The position numbers were made by a program, and so were the translations under genes. From UBA12068 sp038318455 (GTDB lineage Bacteria > Patescibacteriota > Minisyncoccia > Moranbacterales > GWC2-37-73), in contig JBBQCF010000012.1 of the NCBI GenBank assembly GCA_038318455.1, positions 1 through 21,902 of the forward strand: a stretch of DNA of 21,902 bases. Direction: 5' to 3'. The notes beneath the pieces were generated by a model. It was not told where the DNA came from, did not search any database, and saw only the letters and a program-made list of their open reading frames with translations. This document shows positions 12,393 through 20,362 of this stretch, in pieces. Numbering within the stretch: position 1 is the stretch's first letter; every line of letters begins with the position of its first letter.

Positions 12393-13976
12393 ATGAATTC
12401 AAAAACATATCATCAAACAGTAAAGGAAACATCAAAGAAGCTCAATAATTTTTTTGGTGAATTTTGTGACCAATATCCGCAATATTGTCTTATTAAAGAT
12501 GATTATACAAAAAAATCCGTCCATCTCAATGGAATTCAGTTTCATGCTGGATTTGCAAGTGGCCCAAACGACAATTGGGAAGATTATCTTGAGATTGCTG
12601 TCATAATTGAATTAGTTATGATTTGGGCATATAAAACAAAATGGATTCTAGATAAAAAACAAGATGTCTGGCAAGATGAAGATTCCATAATGGATACAGT
12701 TCTTGAACATGATTTAGTCTTGTCATGCATAAATGATTTATTTGAACAATATTCAAAAAAAGACTTAGACCACATTGATAAGATACGCTCATTGGTTGAT
12801 GAACTCATGGGAAAGCTTTCCTATGGATTTTGGCTCGAGAAAGAAAAGCTTAATATAAAAAATTCATCTTTAGAGGAAATCAGTGATGATTGGGAGAAAA
12901 AATACATCGAGAGAAATACTAGTTTGAATTTAGTATATGACTATACTCCCCTTATTGGATTTTCACTTTCTGTTGGAAATTTTGATATCATCCCCAATTA
13001 TCTACAAGAAATTCCTAGCCACCTGCGTTTTTCTCATGCCAGCCAAATGATTAGCGACCTTGGCGATTTTGGACAAAATATAGATAAAAATGCTAAGTCT
13101 CATCAGGATGAATTTTCCGATATAAGAAATGGGATTATCACTTTCCCTGTGTTTAAATTAATTGATGAAAATTTAATCAAAGAAGCTCTTGCTGATTCAA
13201 GAGAAGCAAAAAGCTCTTCTTGGCAAGAAAAAGCTCGTGAACTTATCAGTGAAAAAAATATCAACAAAGAAGCCATAGAACTTTCTGCAAAAAGCTATGA
13301 TGCTCATAGAAATTTCTTTGAATCATTCATGGAAAAACCCAGTCCTATATTATTAAAAGTATTTGGAATGCTTATTAATAATAAATATTTTAATCAAAAA
13401 GTTGTCTTTGAGCAAAGTCCGGTTCTGCGAAACAGAGTTATCCTTTGTGATAAAAATGGCAAAGAGCTTGGCACGGAAGATAAATTGCGCGCGCATCAAG
13501 AAGGCAAATTGCACAAAGCTTTTTCAATCTTTATTTACAACAGTCTTGGAGAACATTTATTACAGAAAAGAGCTGACGGGAAATATCACTCTGCTGGACT
13601 ATGGTCCAATACTTGTTGTTCACACAATATTTCAGGTGAAAAACTAATGGTTACTGCCGAGCGAAGACTCCAAGAGGAAATGGGATTTACATGCAAGCTG
13701 CAAAAAAAATTCAGTTTTGTGTATCAAGTTGATGCAGGAAATATTCTAATAGAACACGAATATGATACCGTCCTCGTAGGCAAATACGATGGTGAAGTTT
13801 CACCAAATGAAAATGAAGTGCAAGATATAAGATGGGTCAATATTGATGAATTGATAAATAACATCGTTGAAAATCCTCACGAATACACTCCTTGGCTAAA
13901 AATAATCTTGCAAAGAATGGGCTATAAATTAAAAAAACCAGTAAATAAAACCCTCAAGATTGAATCCGAGGACTAA
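12393..13976 (+). CDS. Fusion: prenyl-synthase-like domain plus type 1 isopentenyl-diphosphate isomerase
   Basis: A 527-residue two-domain protein. Residues about 348-505 are a Nudix-fold type 1 IPP isomerase (IPP to DMAPP). Metal-site H368 and H374 lie in AHQEGKLH, catalytic C409 in NTCCSH with H411, E454 and E456 in IEHE, and W501 in YTPWLK. The N-terminal part (about 1-330) resembles an all-alpha polyprenyl synthase. A first Asp-rich region reads D87-KKQ-D91 where DDxxD is expected, and a second reads SDLGDFG (D222, D225) followed by DIRNGIITFPVFKLI, matching the DIxxGKxTLPV stretch of prenyl synthases. Both Asp motifs are degenerate, so chain elongation is doubtful. No other isoprenoid gene is nearby. 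The gene starts 21 bases after the odd tRNA, without an SD, and ends at a terminator. Confidence 0.85.
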   Translation: MNSKTYHQTVKETSKKLNNFFGEFCDQYPQYCLIKDDYTKKSVHLNGIQFHAGFASGPNDNWEDYLEIAVIIELVMIWAYKTKWILDKKQDVWQDEDSIMDTVLEHDLVLSCINDLFEQYSKKDLDHIDKIRSLVDELMGKLSYGFWLEKEKLNIKNSSLEEISDDWEKKYIERNTSLNLVYDYTPLIGFSLSVGNFDIIPNYLQEIPSHLRFSHASQMISDLGDFGQNIDKNAKSHQDEFSDIRNGIITFPVFKLIDENLIKEALADSREAKSSSWQEKARELISEKNINKEAIELSAKSYDAHRNFFESFMEKPSPILLKVFGMLINNKYFNQKVVFEQSPVLRNRVILCDKNGKELGTEDKLRAHQEGKLHKAFSIFIYNSLGEHLLQKRADGKYHSAGLWSNTCCSHNISGEKLMVTAERRLQEEMGFTCKLQKKFSFVYQVDAGNILIEHEYDTVLVGKYDGEVSPNENEVQDIRWVNIDELINNIVENPHEYTPWLKIILQRMGYKLKKPVNKTLKIESED

Positions 13977-13992
13977 AAATATCTATACAAAT

Positions 13993-14026
13993 AAAAAAGA
14001 TTTCCCGAAATGGGAAATCTTTTTTT
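13993..14026. terminator. Bidirectional terminator between the fusion gene and the minus-strand cluster
   Basis: AAAAAAGATTTCCC (13993-14006) pairs with GGGAAATCTTTTTT (14012-14025) across GAAAT. A and T runs on the two sides allow action on both strands. Confidence 0.92.
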
Positions 14027-14045
14027 GTATACTTTTTTATAACTA

Positions 14046-14333
14046 CTAAAGACGATCACATTTTCCGTCGCCATTAGCATCGACAAAATTTCCCCCCTTA
14101 TTTTGACCACGCTCTTGGTTCATTCTAGCTCCACAACTTTCCCCACCAGCACATTTTCCTTGTCCACGCTGACCTTGTCCAGCGAAACCTTGTCCAGAAT
14201 TTGAAACATTTTTTTGAATATTAGCTCTTCCTGTTCCAGGATTACCTTGAAAAGCGAAGGCTCCATATGAATATCCAACCACACCCACGGCTACTGCCAC
14301 AATTAATGACAAAAGAAGCGTTTTATTGTTCAT
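14046..14333 (-). CDS. Small secreted Gly/Gln-rich protein with TSP3-like calcium loop
   Basis: A 95-residue exported or membrane-anchored protein. The N terminus (MNNKTLLLSLIVAVAVGVVG) is a signal or anchor segment with possible cleavage after AFA (residue 27). The middle is rich in Gly, Gln and Asn (GQGFAGQGQRGQGK) with two Cys (C61, C67). The end NFVDANGDGKCDRL carries D85-x-N87-x-D89-G-x-x-D93, the pattern of thrombospondin type 3-like or EF-hand-like calcium sites. No SD precedes the ATG. It is the last gene of the minus-strand cluster, 62 bases after the three-TM gene, and has its own upstream copy of the bipartite motif at 14370-14400. Function unknown; an envelope metal-binding role is inferred. 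Confidence 0.72.
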   Translation of the reverse strand: MNNKTLLLSLIVAVAVGVVGYSYGAFAFQGNPGTGRANIQKNVSNSGQGFAGQGQRGQGKCAGGESCGARMNQERGQNKGGNFVDANGDGKCDRL

Positions 14334-14369
14334 GTTTTTTATTATTACTAATTATTACTAACAATACAT

Positions 14370-14400
14370 ATAACGTAATGTTGAGCAAAAAGTTTTCATT
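14370..14400 (-). promoter_or_regulatory. Bipartite promoter-like motif, copy 2 (before the small secreted gene)
   Basis: On the minus strand AATGAAAAC (14392-14400), 14 bases, TACGTTAT (14370-14377). The same pair of blocks occurs at 17899-17928 with a 13-base gap. GAAAAC and CGTT resemble the -35 (GGAAC-like) and -10 (CGT-type) elements read by ECF sigma factors. Confidence 0.45.
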
Positions 14401-15166
14401 TTATTTTTTTTAGCATCATTGAGCAAGTGTTACTTGTTCCACCACAAGACTGCCCACCCTCACCCATTCTACCACCCGCCCAAGGACGAATTTCGCTCGC
14501 AGAAAAATTATCCCCAATACCAACAGTCCCTATGATTTTAATCATTTTACCAGGGGCAATATCCGCCATTGGCCTTATAAATGTTTGTTCATTTATCTGT
14601 ACACTCCAACTTTTTTTATTTAAGTCATCAACCTTTATTTCCTCATTTGAAACAGCTACTACGGTGCCAGACAAGAAGCCACGGTTTGGTTGCATCCATT
14701 GTGATTCCTTTGTTACCATCATATGTTGACTATAAACTGGAAAATTTCTTGTCATCTTTAGATTTAATCTCTCACCTAATCCAACAAAAGACATCGCAAA
14801 TCCTAGCACAATAATACTTCCGATAGTAAGTATTGCAATTTTAAGTCTACTGAAACGATAACCAGTTTCAGTTCTCCTGATATCAAAAAATGCTATCCCA
14901 AGAAATATTGCAATTACAATTGCCCAAAAATACGGGAAAATAGAAAGAGAATAACTGAACGCATTTTGATGCATAAATCGATATAAATCCCAGTCCAAAC
15001 TTGCAAGCACGAAATAAGTCACCGAAAAAGACATCGCTCCAAGCAAAATAATTATTCCAAAAACAACCCAAATTCCATATTTGCGAATCAAATATTTCCA
15101 TTTTGGATCAGGCTTAATATGCTGATTTTTTATTTTGCCAATCGTGTCTTTTATTAAATCTTTCAT
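14396..15166 (-). CDS. Three-TM protein next to the ECF sigma factor, possible regulator
   Basis: A 256-residue membrane protein. A cytoplasmic N terminus of about 29 charged residues (KDTIGKIKNQHIKPDPKWKYL) precedes TM segments at about 31-54, 75-96 and 108-130. The outer part, about 162-235 (GFLSGTVVAVSNEEIKVDDL, GKMIKIIGTV), looks like a small OB or DUF5666-like beta barrel. The tail is Gly/Cys-rich (GGQSCGGTSNTC). It follows the sigma gene after a 4-base gap, so translation is likely coupled. Position, membrane anchoring and a cytoplasmic N terminus suggest an anti-sigma or sensor role, but no ZAS zinc motif or other known anti-sigma domain is visible. I recall similar sigma-linked proteins in Patescibacteria. 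The stop codon is TGA. Confidence 0.75.
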   Translation of the reverse strand: MKDLIKDTIGKIKNQHIKPDPKWKYLIRKYGIWVVFGIIILLGAMSFSVTYFVLASLDWDLYRFMHQNAFSYSLSIFPYFWAIVIAIFLGIAFFDIRRTETGYRFSRLKIAILTIGSIIVLGFAMSFVGLGERLNLKMTRNFPVYSQHMMVTKESQWMQPNRGFLSGTVVAVSNEEIKVDDLNKKSWSVQINEQTFIRPMADIAPGKMIKIIGTVGIGDNFSASEIRPWAGGRMGEGGQSCGGTSNTCSMMLKKIK

Positions 15167-15170
15167 ATCA

Positions 15171-15746
15171 TTAAAAACAATTAATATTTTGCTCCCTCAT
15201 GTTTCTTATTAACATTTCTTTTCCTCTGGCAATTAAAGTAGCAACCGAACCCTTGGGCTTTTTTAATATATCCATTATCTCTTCGTATTCCATTTCTTCA
15301 ACAAATCTCAATATCAACACTTCCCTATATTTTATTGGCAATTGTTGCATGCATGTTTTCAATTTCTCAACACAATCCTTATTTATAATGTCTTTTTCAA
15401 TATGAATGCTTGCACTTATTATCTTTTCCCATTCATAATCTTCCAAAGAATTTGACTGTGGACGAGCATTAGCTTTGCGAAAATAATCAATAATATGATT
15501 GTGTGCAATGCGATATGCCCAACTGGAAAATTTCAATTCTTCATTATACTCATTTAATTTCTGATAAATTTTAATGAAAACATCCTGCAATAAATCTTCC
15601 ACATCATCTTTTGGAAGCTGGGTCATGCGACGAATATAGTGAAAGAGTGGACCTTGATAACGCTCCATCAAAAGACCAAAGCTTTCAGGGTCTTTTTTCG
15701 ATAATTCAATCAATTCAGCGTCTAATTTTGGTTCTTTTTCAATCAT
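15171..15746 (-). CDS. ECF-type RNA polymerase sigma factor
   Basis: A 191-residue sigma-70 family protein with regions 2 and 4 only. Region 2 runs from about 23 to 91 (YQGPLFHYIRRM, DDVEDLLQDVFIKIYQKL, FSSWAYRIAHNHIIDYFRK). Region 4 runs from about 133 to 182 (QLPIKYREVLILRFVEEMEY, GSVATLIARGKEML), with the helix-turn-helix for -35 recognition. A spacer of about 40 residues separates them and there is no region 1 or 3, as in ECF factors. It lies inside the cluster between the polyferredoxin gene (33 bases upstream) and its likely regulator (4 bases downstream). No SD is visible. The shared motif at 17899 and 14370 is a candidate for its own promoter. Confidence 0.93.
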   Translation of the reverse strand: MIEKEPKLDAELIELSKKDPESFGLLMERYQGPLFHYIRRMTQLPKDDVEDLLQDVFIKIYQKLNEYNEELKFSSWAYRIAHNHIIDYFRKANARPQSNSLEDYEWEKIISASIHIEKDIINKDCVEKLKTCMQQLPIKYREVLILRFVEEMEYEEIMDILKKPKGSVATLIARGKEMLIRNMREQNINCF

Positions 15747-15779
15747 ATTTCCATAATAACACGTAAAGACTGTTTTGTT

Positions 15780-16910
15780 TTACTTTTCTTCATCTACAAC
15801 AGCACGGAAATCCTCCATCTCAATCAATGTTCCATCTGTTTTCTTGATATCATACTTTGGACCAATATCTTTCAATTTCATTGTCTTATCGATATCAGTA
15901 GGCAAATTAAGTTTTTCAGCAAAAACCGAAAATGGGATCTTTGTTATATCAAGCAAATATTGCAGAGTATTACTTCCTCTTAAATTTGAAGCATCTAGCT
16001 CTCCCGTGGTGGTGACAATATTAGAAGGCGCTTTAACTTGCCACTGCGGAGTAAGCATGGAAATCCCAAGTGGCACAAAGAATGCTAAAAACACAATTAG
16101 ACTAAACGTTTTTTTAGAAAATTCCTTGCCAAATGTTGTTGCTTTTAAACTACTTTTAGGACAATCCTTAACACAATTAAGACAACTGATGCAATCAGCA
16201 GAATTAACCTCTTTAACATTGCTGATATCAAGTCCAGCGGGGCAAGCCCTATCACAAGCACCACAGCTAATACAGCTATCTGCATTTCTCTTAATCTTAA
16301 ATGGACTAATTTTTCTCAATATTCCAAGCGTAGCACCGAAAGGACAAAAATATCGACACCACCAACTTTTCGAAAACAACGACGCTATCAAAATTATACC
16401 TAAAATAGAATAGCCTACAATTTTATCACTAAATTCTTCTCCTAGATGCATCATGGCATTGAAAGGATCATATCCTCTGAACACCAAGTCTCCAACAGTG
16501 AAAGAAAAATACACAATAACAATTAAAATAAGATATTTTATATATCTAGCATATTTATCCACAATTTTTGGAAGTTCAACATCCTTTTTAAATCCTATTT
16601 TTTTTCCAAGTGCGCGTAGCCATTCCTGAATTGCTCCTAGTGGACAAAGATGCGAACAAAACACTCTTCCAAATAATAATGTTAAAACAGTCACGATACC
16701 CATTAAAATAAACACACTCGTATAAATTCTCTTCAAATATTCACCGGTAGTCAAATAAGTAAAAAATCCCTCGATTGCACCAAATGGACAATAAGCATCA
16801 ATTGAAGCTGCTTTTTCAATGCCAAATCGCATGTGACTTATAGTTAAAAATAAAACTATTCCAACTACGATCAATTGAGTAATTCTTCTTAAAGTGAAGA
16901 TGTTTTTCAT
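15780..16910 (-). CDS. NapH/CcoG-like membrane polyferredoxin
   Basis: A 376-residue membrane iron-sulphur protein. Five or more hydrophobic segments include about 10-26, 63-81, 123-143, 166-180 and 268-286. Three Cys-Pro membrane-edge motifs occur: YCPFGAIEG (C41), FCSHLCPLGAIQEW (C85, C89) and WCRYFCPFGATLG (C185, C189), as in NapH/MauN/CcoG proteins. Two 4Fe-4S motifs follow: C213/C216/C219/C223 then Pro, and C240/C243/C246/C250 then Pro. A C-terminal domain of about 85 residues (TLQYLLDITKIPFSVFAEKLNL) is helical and of unknown function. Relatives pass electrons across the membrane from quinol or low-potential carriers to periplasmic acceptors. No partner reductase, cytochrome or quinone gene is in the window. 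Such a protein is notable in a lineage usually lacking respiratory chains. Confidence 0.9.
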   Translation of the reverse strand: MKNIFTLRRITQLIVVGIVLFLTISHMRFGIEKAASIDAYCPFGAIEGFFTYLTTGEYLKRIYTSVFILMGIVTVLTLLFGRVFCSHLCPLGAIQEWLRALGKKIGFKKDVELPKIVDKYARYIKYLILIVIVYFSFTVGDLVFRGYDPFNAMMHLGEEFSDKIVGYSILGIILIASLFSKSWWCRYFCPFGATLGILRKISPFKIKRNADSCISCGACDRACPAGLDISNVKEVNSADCISCLNCVKDCPKSSLKATTFGKEFSKKTFSLIVFLAFFVPLGISMLTPQWQVKAPSNIVTTTGELDASNLRGSNTLQYLLDITKIPFSVFAEKLNLPTDIDKTMKLKDIGPKYDIKKTDGTLIEMEDFRAVVDEEK

Positions 16911-16973
16911 TTTTATTAATTTTATTAATTATGTCAATATCCTCATTATAAAATAATACGTATTTTGCAAATA

Positions 16974-17864
16974 TTATCCTCTCTTTAGATAAACCTTAAC
17001 AAAACTGCTTTTGAGTTCTGCGCCTTTAGTCGCAAGCTCATCGCTCTTACCATTTTTAGCAAGTGTCAAAAGACTTTCCAGATTATTTCTAATCGCCTTA
17101 ATCTCATCGTCATTAGCTTCATGTTCTACTGCAATCAGTTTTTCACTAGCTTCGTTGTATGTAGAGATAACAAGTGCAGCATCTTTTTCGTTTGCTGCGT
17201 CAAGAACTTTCTCCATAGAGTCATGAAAATCAACCAATGTGATTGATAACATTGAAAAACCATTGCGCTTCAAAATGTCTTGCGTTATCGGTCGCACTTT
17301 TTCAAACTCAAGATGCATCGCCTTTAAGTCACCCTCATAAACACCACCTTTTGCTCCTATAATAATTTGCTCAATTTTTTTCAAATCAGCATCAAACTGA
17401 TCATCCTTACTAAGAACATATGGGTGATAAGCTAAATATTTATTCTCAAAAACAGCATACGAGGAAACCAGCTTATCATAATTTTCCTTCGATTCCTTTC
17501 TTTTTTCCTGCCCAGTTTCAAAAAGTGTTTGCTTGTAATCCTTATTCATTGCGTTGAAATCTTCCACGAATATCTTTTTAGTGAAAAATATGCTGCCATA
17601 TGAACCAGCTGAAAACAATATTATTGCATACACAACAAGTGCAGCAATTTTTCCTTTAGAAAGATTTTCAGTTTGAGTTGTTGTGTTTTTACCAGTAAAC
17701 TTATAAACCAAACAAAAACCTTTTACTGCAAAAATTCCCACCATTAAAGCTACTAGAAACAAGATTATCTGCAAAAAACCTGTAAACCAAAAAAAGGCAC
17801 CCAAAAATAGTGCTACAGCAAGAGTGATTTGAATGCTGCGCTCAACAATTCCTTCATTTTTCAT
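16974..17864 (-). CDS. DUF2892-like membrane protein with long helical outer domain
   Basis: A 296-residue protein. Residues 1-60 match DUF2892: NEGIVERSIQITLAVALFLG and GIFAVKGFCLVYKFTGKNT, the GFCxxYxxxG signature, with two hydrophobic segments. A third segment lies at about 72-94. Residues about 100-296 are charged, largely helical and probably outside the membrane (KDYKQTLFETGQEKRKESKE, LDAANEKDAALVISTYNEAS), resembling a four-helix sensor or binding domain. No known domain is recognised there. An ATG at 17927 adds 21 residues but overlaps the promoter-like motif, so MKNEGIVE at 17864 is preferred; no SD is present. It is the first gene of the cluster, 63 bases before the polyferredoxin gene. 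DUF2892 often occurs in sulphur or redox contexts, which is only suggestive. Confidence 0.82.
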   Translation of the reverse strand: MKNEGIVERSIQITLAVALFLGAFFWFTGFLQIILFLVALMVGIFAVKGFCLVYKFTGKNTTTQTENLSKGKIAALVVYAIILFSAGSYGSIFFTKKIFVEDFNAMNKDYKQTLFETGQEKRKESKENYDKLVSSYAVFENKYLAYHPYVLSKDDQFDADLKKIEQIIIGAKGGVYEGDLKAMHLEFEKVRPITQDILKRNGFSMLSITLVDFHDSMEKVLDAANEKDAALVISTYNEASEKLIAVEHEANDDEIKAIRNNLESLLTLAKNGKSDELATKGAELKSSFVKVYLKRG

Positions 17865-17898
17865 TTTTTTATTTTTAAAAATTATACTTATAAACATT

Positions 17899-17928
17899 AT
17901 AACGTATTTGAGGATATTTGTTTTCATT
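17899..17928 (-). promoter_or_regulatory. Bipartite promoter-like motif, copy 1 (before the DUF2892 gene)
   Basis: On the minus strand AATGAAAAC (17920-17928), 13 bases, TACGTTAT (17899-17906), which runs on into TATAAT (17896-17901). It is located 35 bases before the chosen start at 17864. It could serve an ECF sigma factor, the housekeeping factor, or both. Confidence 0.5.
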
Positions 17929-18018
17929 CACATTTCACAATCTCATACAAAGCCCTCCGAGCTTGATTTGCTTATATATAGTGCCTTTTTGCCTTTTTCA
18001 TGATAAAATGGTAATAAT

Positions 18019-19053
18019 ATGAAATATAAAATATACACCACTTCCAGCAAAGCTTGGGATGCAATGATTGAGGAAATCGAGAAAGCCCAGCACTCCATCT
18101 ATCTTGAGATGTATATTTTTGAACATGACACAACTTCGAGCCATGATTTTATCGGAAAATTAAAGCAAAAAGCCAGAGCTGGGGTGCGTGTCATTATTGT
18201 GGCTGATTCTTTTGGAAGCAAAAATCTCAAAAATGAAATTGCCCACGAAATGGAAAACGCTGGCATAGAGCTTCTTTTTTTCAGTCATTGGCTTCGTCAT
18301 ATTCACAGAAAAATTTTAATTGTCGACAAGAGAATAGCCTTTATTGGTGGAGTAAATATTGGAAAACGCTTCAAGCGCTGGAGTGATTTACAGTTAAAAA
18401 TAAAAGGGCTAGTCGTCAAAAAAATGCTAAAATCCTTTGCCTACACATATGAAATGGCTGGAGGAAAAAACAAGCAAATACTGCAATACAGAGAAAAGAA
18501 ATTCACCTCTAAATTAAAATTCTTTATCTTGGAGCATTGGCCAAGCAAGAACATTTACACTTTAAAGAATCACTATGTTGAGAAAATAACCTGTGCTAAA
18601 AAAAGTATTTGTATCGTCACACCATATTTCACTCCCCCTCGTTGGCTCATTTCCCTGCTGGATGATGCAATAAATAGAGGTGTTAAAGTTGAAATACTTA
18701 TTCCCGAAAAAGTTGACCTAAAAATTATGACCCTTCTGAATTACCGTTACATGCATAAACTTTCTTCGATGGGAATAACATTCTATTTGAATAAAAAAAT
18801 GAACCATGCTAAGCTGCTCATTATCGACAATGAAGAAGGGCTTATTGGATCGCAAAACTTGGATTTATTGTCATTTCAACTTAATTCTGAAGCTGGTATT
18901 TTTTTCAAAAACAAAGAACTTTTGAGTGAACTTGAAAAGATAGTAAGAAAATGGAAACAAAATTCAACCATATTTAAAGCACAAAATCACAAAATGCGCC
19001 TAATTGATTATTTGATATTAGCTTTAATGAAAATACTCCATCCAATTCTGTAA
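18019..19053 (+). CDS. Phospholipase D superfamily protein, cardiolipin-synthase-like
   Basis: A 344-residue protein with two HKD motifs. The first is H96-R-K98 with D103 in HRKILIVDKRIAFIGGVNIG; the second is H263-A-K265 with D270 in HAKLLIIDNEEGLIGSQNLD. The arrangement, with YLEMYIF and TPYFTPP strands before each motif, fits cardiolipin or phosphatidyltransferase enzymes of the ClsB type, which lack the N-terminal membrane helices of ClsA. The C-terminal end (LIDYLILALMKILHPIL) is amphipathic or hydrophobic and could contact membrane. The likely reaction is transphosphatidylation of phospholipid. A nuclease role is possible for PLD proteins paired with ATPases, since the ATPase gene follows after 11 bases. 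There is no SD and no clear promoter in the 90-base gap upstream. Confidence 0.88.
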   Translation: MKYKIYTTSSKAWDAMIEEIEKAQHSIYLEMYIFEHDTTSSHDFIGKLKQKARAGVRVIIVADSFGSKNLKNEIAHEMENAGIELLFFSHWLRHIHRKILIVDKRIAFIGGVNIGKRFKRWSDLQLKIKGLVVKKMLKSFAYTYEMAGGKNKQILQYREKKFTSKLKFFILEHWPSKNIYTLKNHYVEKITCAKKSICIVTPYFTPPRWLISLLDDAINRGVKVEILIPEKVDLKIMTLLNYRYMHKLSSMGITFYLNKKMNHAKLLIIDNEEGLIGSQNLDLLSFQLNSEAGIFFKNKELLSELEKIVRKWKQNSTIFKAQNHKMRLIDYLILALMKILHPIL

Positions 19054-19064
19054 GAAAATAAATT

Positions 19065-20309
19065 ATGCCAAAAATTCAAATAACCTCCAAGGGAATACGC
19101 GCCGCCCTGAAAAAATACACACCTTACCAATCGCTGGTTGAATATATTTGGAATGGTTTTGACGCTCAAGCGCAAGAAATCAAGATAGATTATAACGCAA
19201 ATGAACTTGGAAATATTGAAACAATTTCCATCAGCGATAATGGCTATGGCATTCCTCATGGAAAATTACAGGACAAATTTGAACCTCTTTTTGAATCAAA
19301 AAAAGCTCTTGAAAATAAACTCAAAAAAAATCTTTCCGCCATTCATGGAAAAAATGGTATTGGCAGACTGACATTTTTTACTTTTGCCAGAAATGCATCA
19401 TGGAAAACAGTATACACCGAGAACGAACAAAAATTGACTTATGAAATTTATGCTAATGCTGAAAATATAAACCTCTACACGGGAGTAAATGCAACTCCTC
19501 GTCAAACAAATGAATCGCTAGGCACAACAGTAATATTCTCTGGGATTCATGGATTAACAGCTCCGCAATTAGAGGAAAAATTCCAAGAATATATCCTGAA
19601 AGAATTTGCCTGGTTTCTAGCACTAAATGAGCAAAGGAATTTTTCCATCATCATCAATGGCGTTCCAGTTGATTTTAAGAAAATAATTGCTGATAGTGAG
19701 AAATTTGAATTGATACATGAGAAAAGCTCCACGACATTCTCCTTATACTATATTCGCTGGGATCAAAAACTAAACAATGAACCTTCTCGATACTATTATC
19801 TCAATGCTAATCATGAGGAGCGCTGGAAGGAGCCAACGGCTATTAAAAACAAAGGAGAACAATTTTATCACAGCTTCTTTATTGAAAGTCCATATTTTAA
19901 TGCCTTCAGTTTCCAGTCAGATGATGTGGAAAAACAAGAACCACTGTTAAGTGGCACGCGCAGAGATTCACAATTTAGATTTCTTAGAAAAAAATTAGCC
20001 AACATTTTGCGCATCAAAAGAAGACCATTTCTGAAAGGTTTTGCCGAACAACTATTAGCAGAATACGAAGAACAAAAAATTCTGCCGATTGATGCTAATG
20101 AAAATCTAAAACAAACAATCAAGATTTTATATGAGATGCAGCCAAGAATTTTCAATTCCTTAAATATTGAACAAAAAAAGATTCTGGTTGGACTTTTGGG
20201 AATAATTTTGAAAAACAAGATTGCCAATGAAATGCCAGAATTTCTTGCCACCATTGTTGAGCTTTCTGCAGAAGAACAAATAGAACTTGATAATATTTTC
20301 AAAGAATAA
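19065..20309 (+). CDS. GHKL-type ATPase (MORC/Hsp90-like), apparently short
   Basis: A 414-residue protein. The N-terminal ATP-binding module shows the N box LVEYIWNGFDAQA (E26, N30, D33), the G1 box ISDNGYGI (D58, G60, G62) and the G2 box HGKNGIGRLTFF (G95-R101), as in Hsp90, MutL and MORC ATPases. A second alpha/beta domain follows (about 150-300), then a basic helical segment (RFLRKKLANILRIKRRPF) and a C-terminal helical region ending EEQIELDNIFKE. Longer bacterial relatives I recall continue with another domain, sometimes nuclease-like; none is present before the stop at 20309. Bacterial MORC-like ATPases have been linked to restriction and other DNA-linked systems. It is probably co-transcribed with the PLD gene 11 bases upstream. 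Function uncertain. Confidence 0.82.
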   Translation: MPKIQITSKGIRAALKKYTPYQSLVEYIWNGFDAQAQEIKIDYNANELGNIETISISDNGYGIPHGKLQDKFEPLFESKKALENKLKKNLSAIHGKNGIGRLTFFTFARNASWKTVYTENEQKLTYEIYANAENINLYTGVNATPRQTNESLGTTVIFSGIHGLTAPQLEEKFQEYILKEFAWFLALNEQRNFSIIINGVPVDFKKIIADSEKFELIHEKSSTTFSLYYIRWDQKLNNEPSRYYYLNANHEERWKEPTAIKNKGEQFYHSFFIESPYFNAFSFQSDDVEKQEPLLSGTRRDSQFRFLRKKLANILRIKRRPFLKGFAEQLLAEYEEQKILPIDANENLKQTIKILYEMQPRIFNSLNIEQKKILVGLLGIILKNKIANEMPEFLATIVELSAEEQIELDNIFKE

Positions 20310-20321
20310 AAAAATACAAAA

Positions 20322-20347
20322 GGCCATGGAGAAATCTCTCCATGGCC
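20322..20347. terminator. Bidirectional hairpin between convergent ATPase and LysM genes
   Basis: GGCCATGGAGA (20322-20332) pairs perfectly with TCTCCATGGCC (20337-20347). The T-rich tail is better on the minus strand (CCTTTTGTATTTTTTT), so it mainly suits the LysM gene. Confidence 0.8.
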
Positions 20348-20362
20348 CATATTTTTGTCATG

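Noticed and set aside
16955..16964. Palindrome AATACGTATT before the polyferredoxin gene as an operator
   Set aside because: Only ten bases in an AT-rich gap; the TACGTAT core is better viewed with the cluster's other TACGT-type motifs.
18004..18017. Promoter at TAAAAT/TAATAA directly before the PLD start
   Set aside because: The -10 would place the transcript start at or past the ATG, and no convincing -35 pairs with it.
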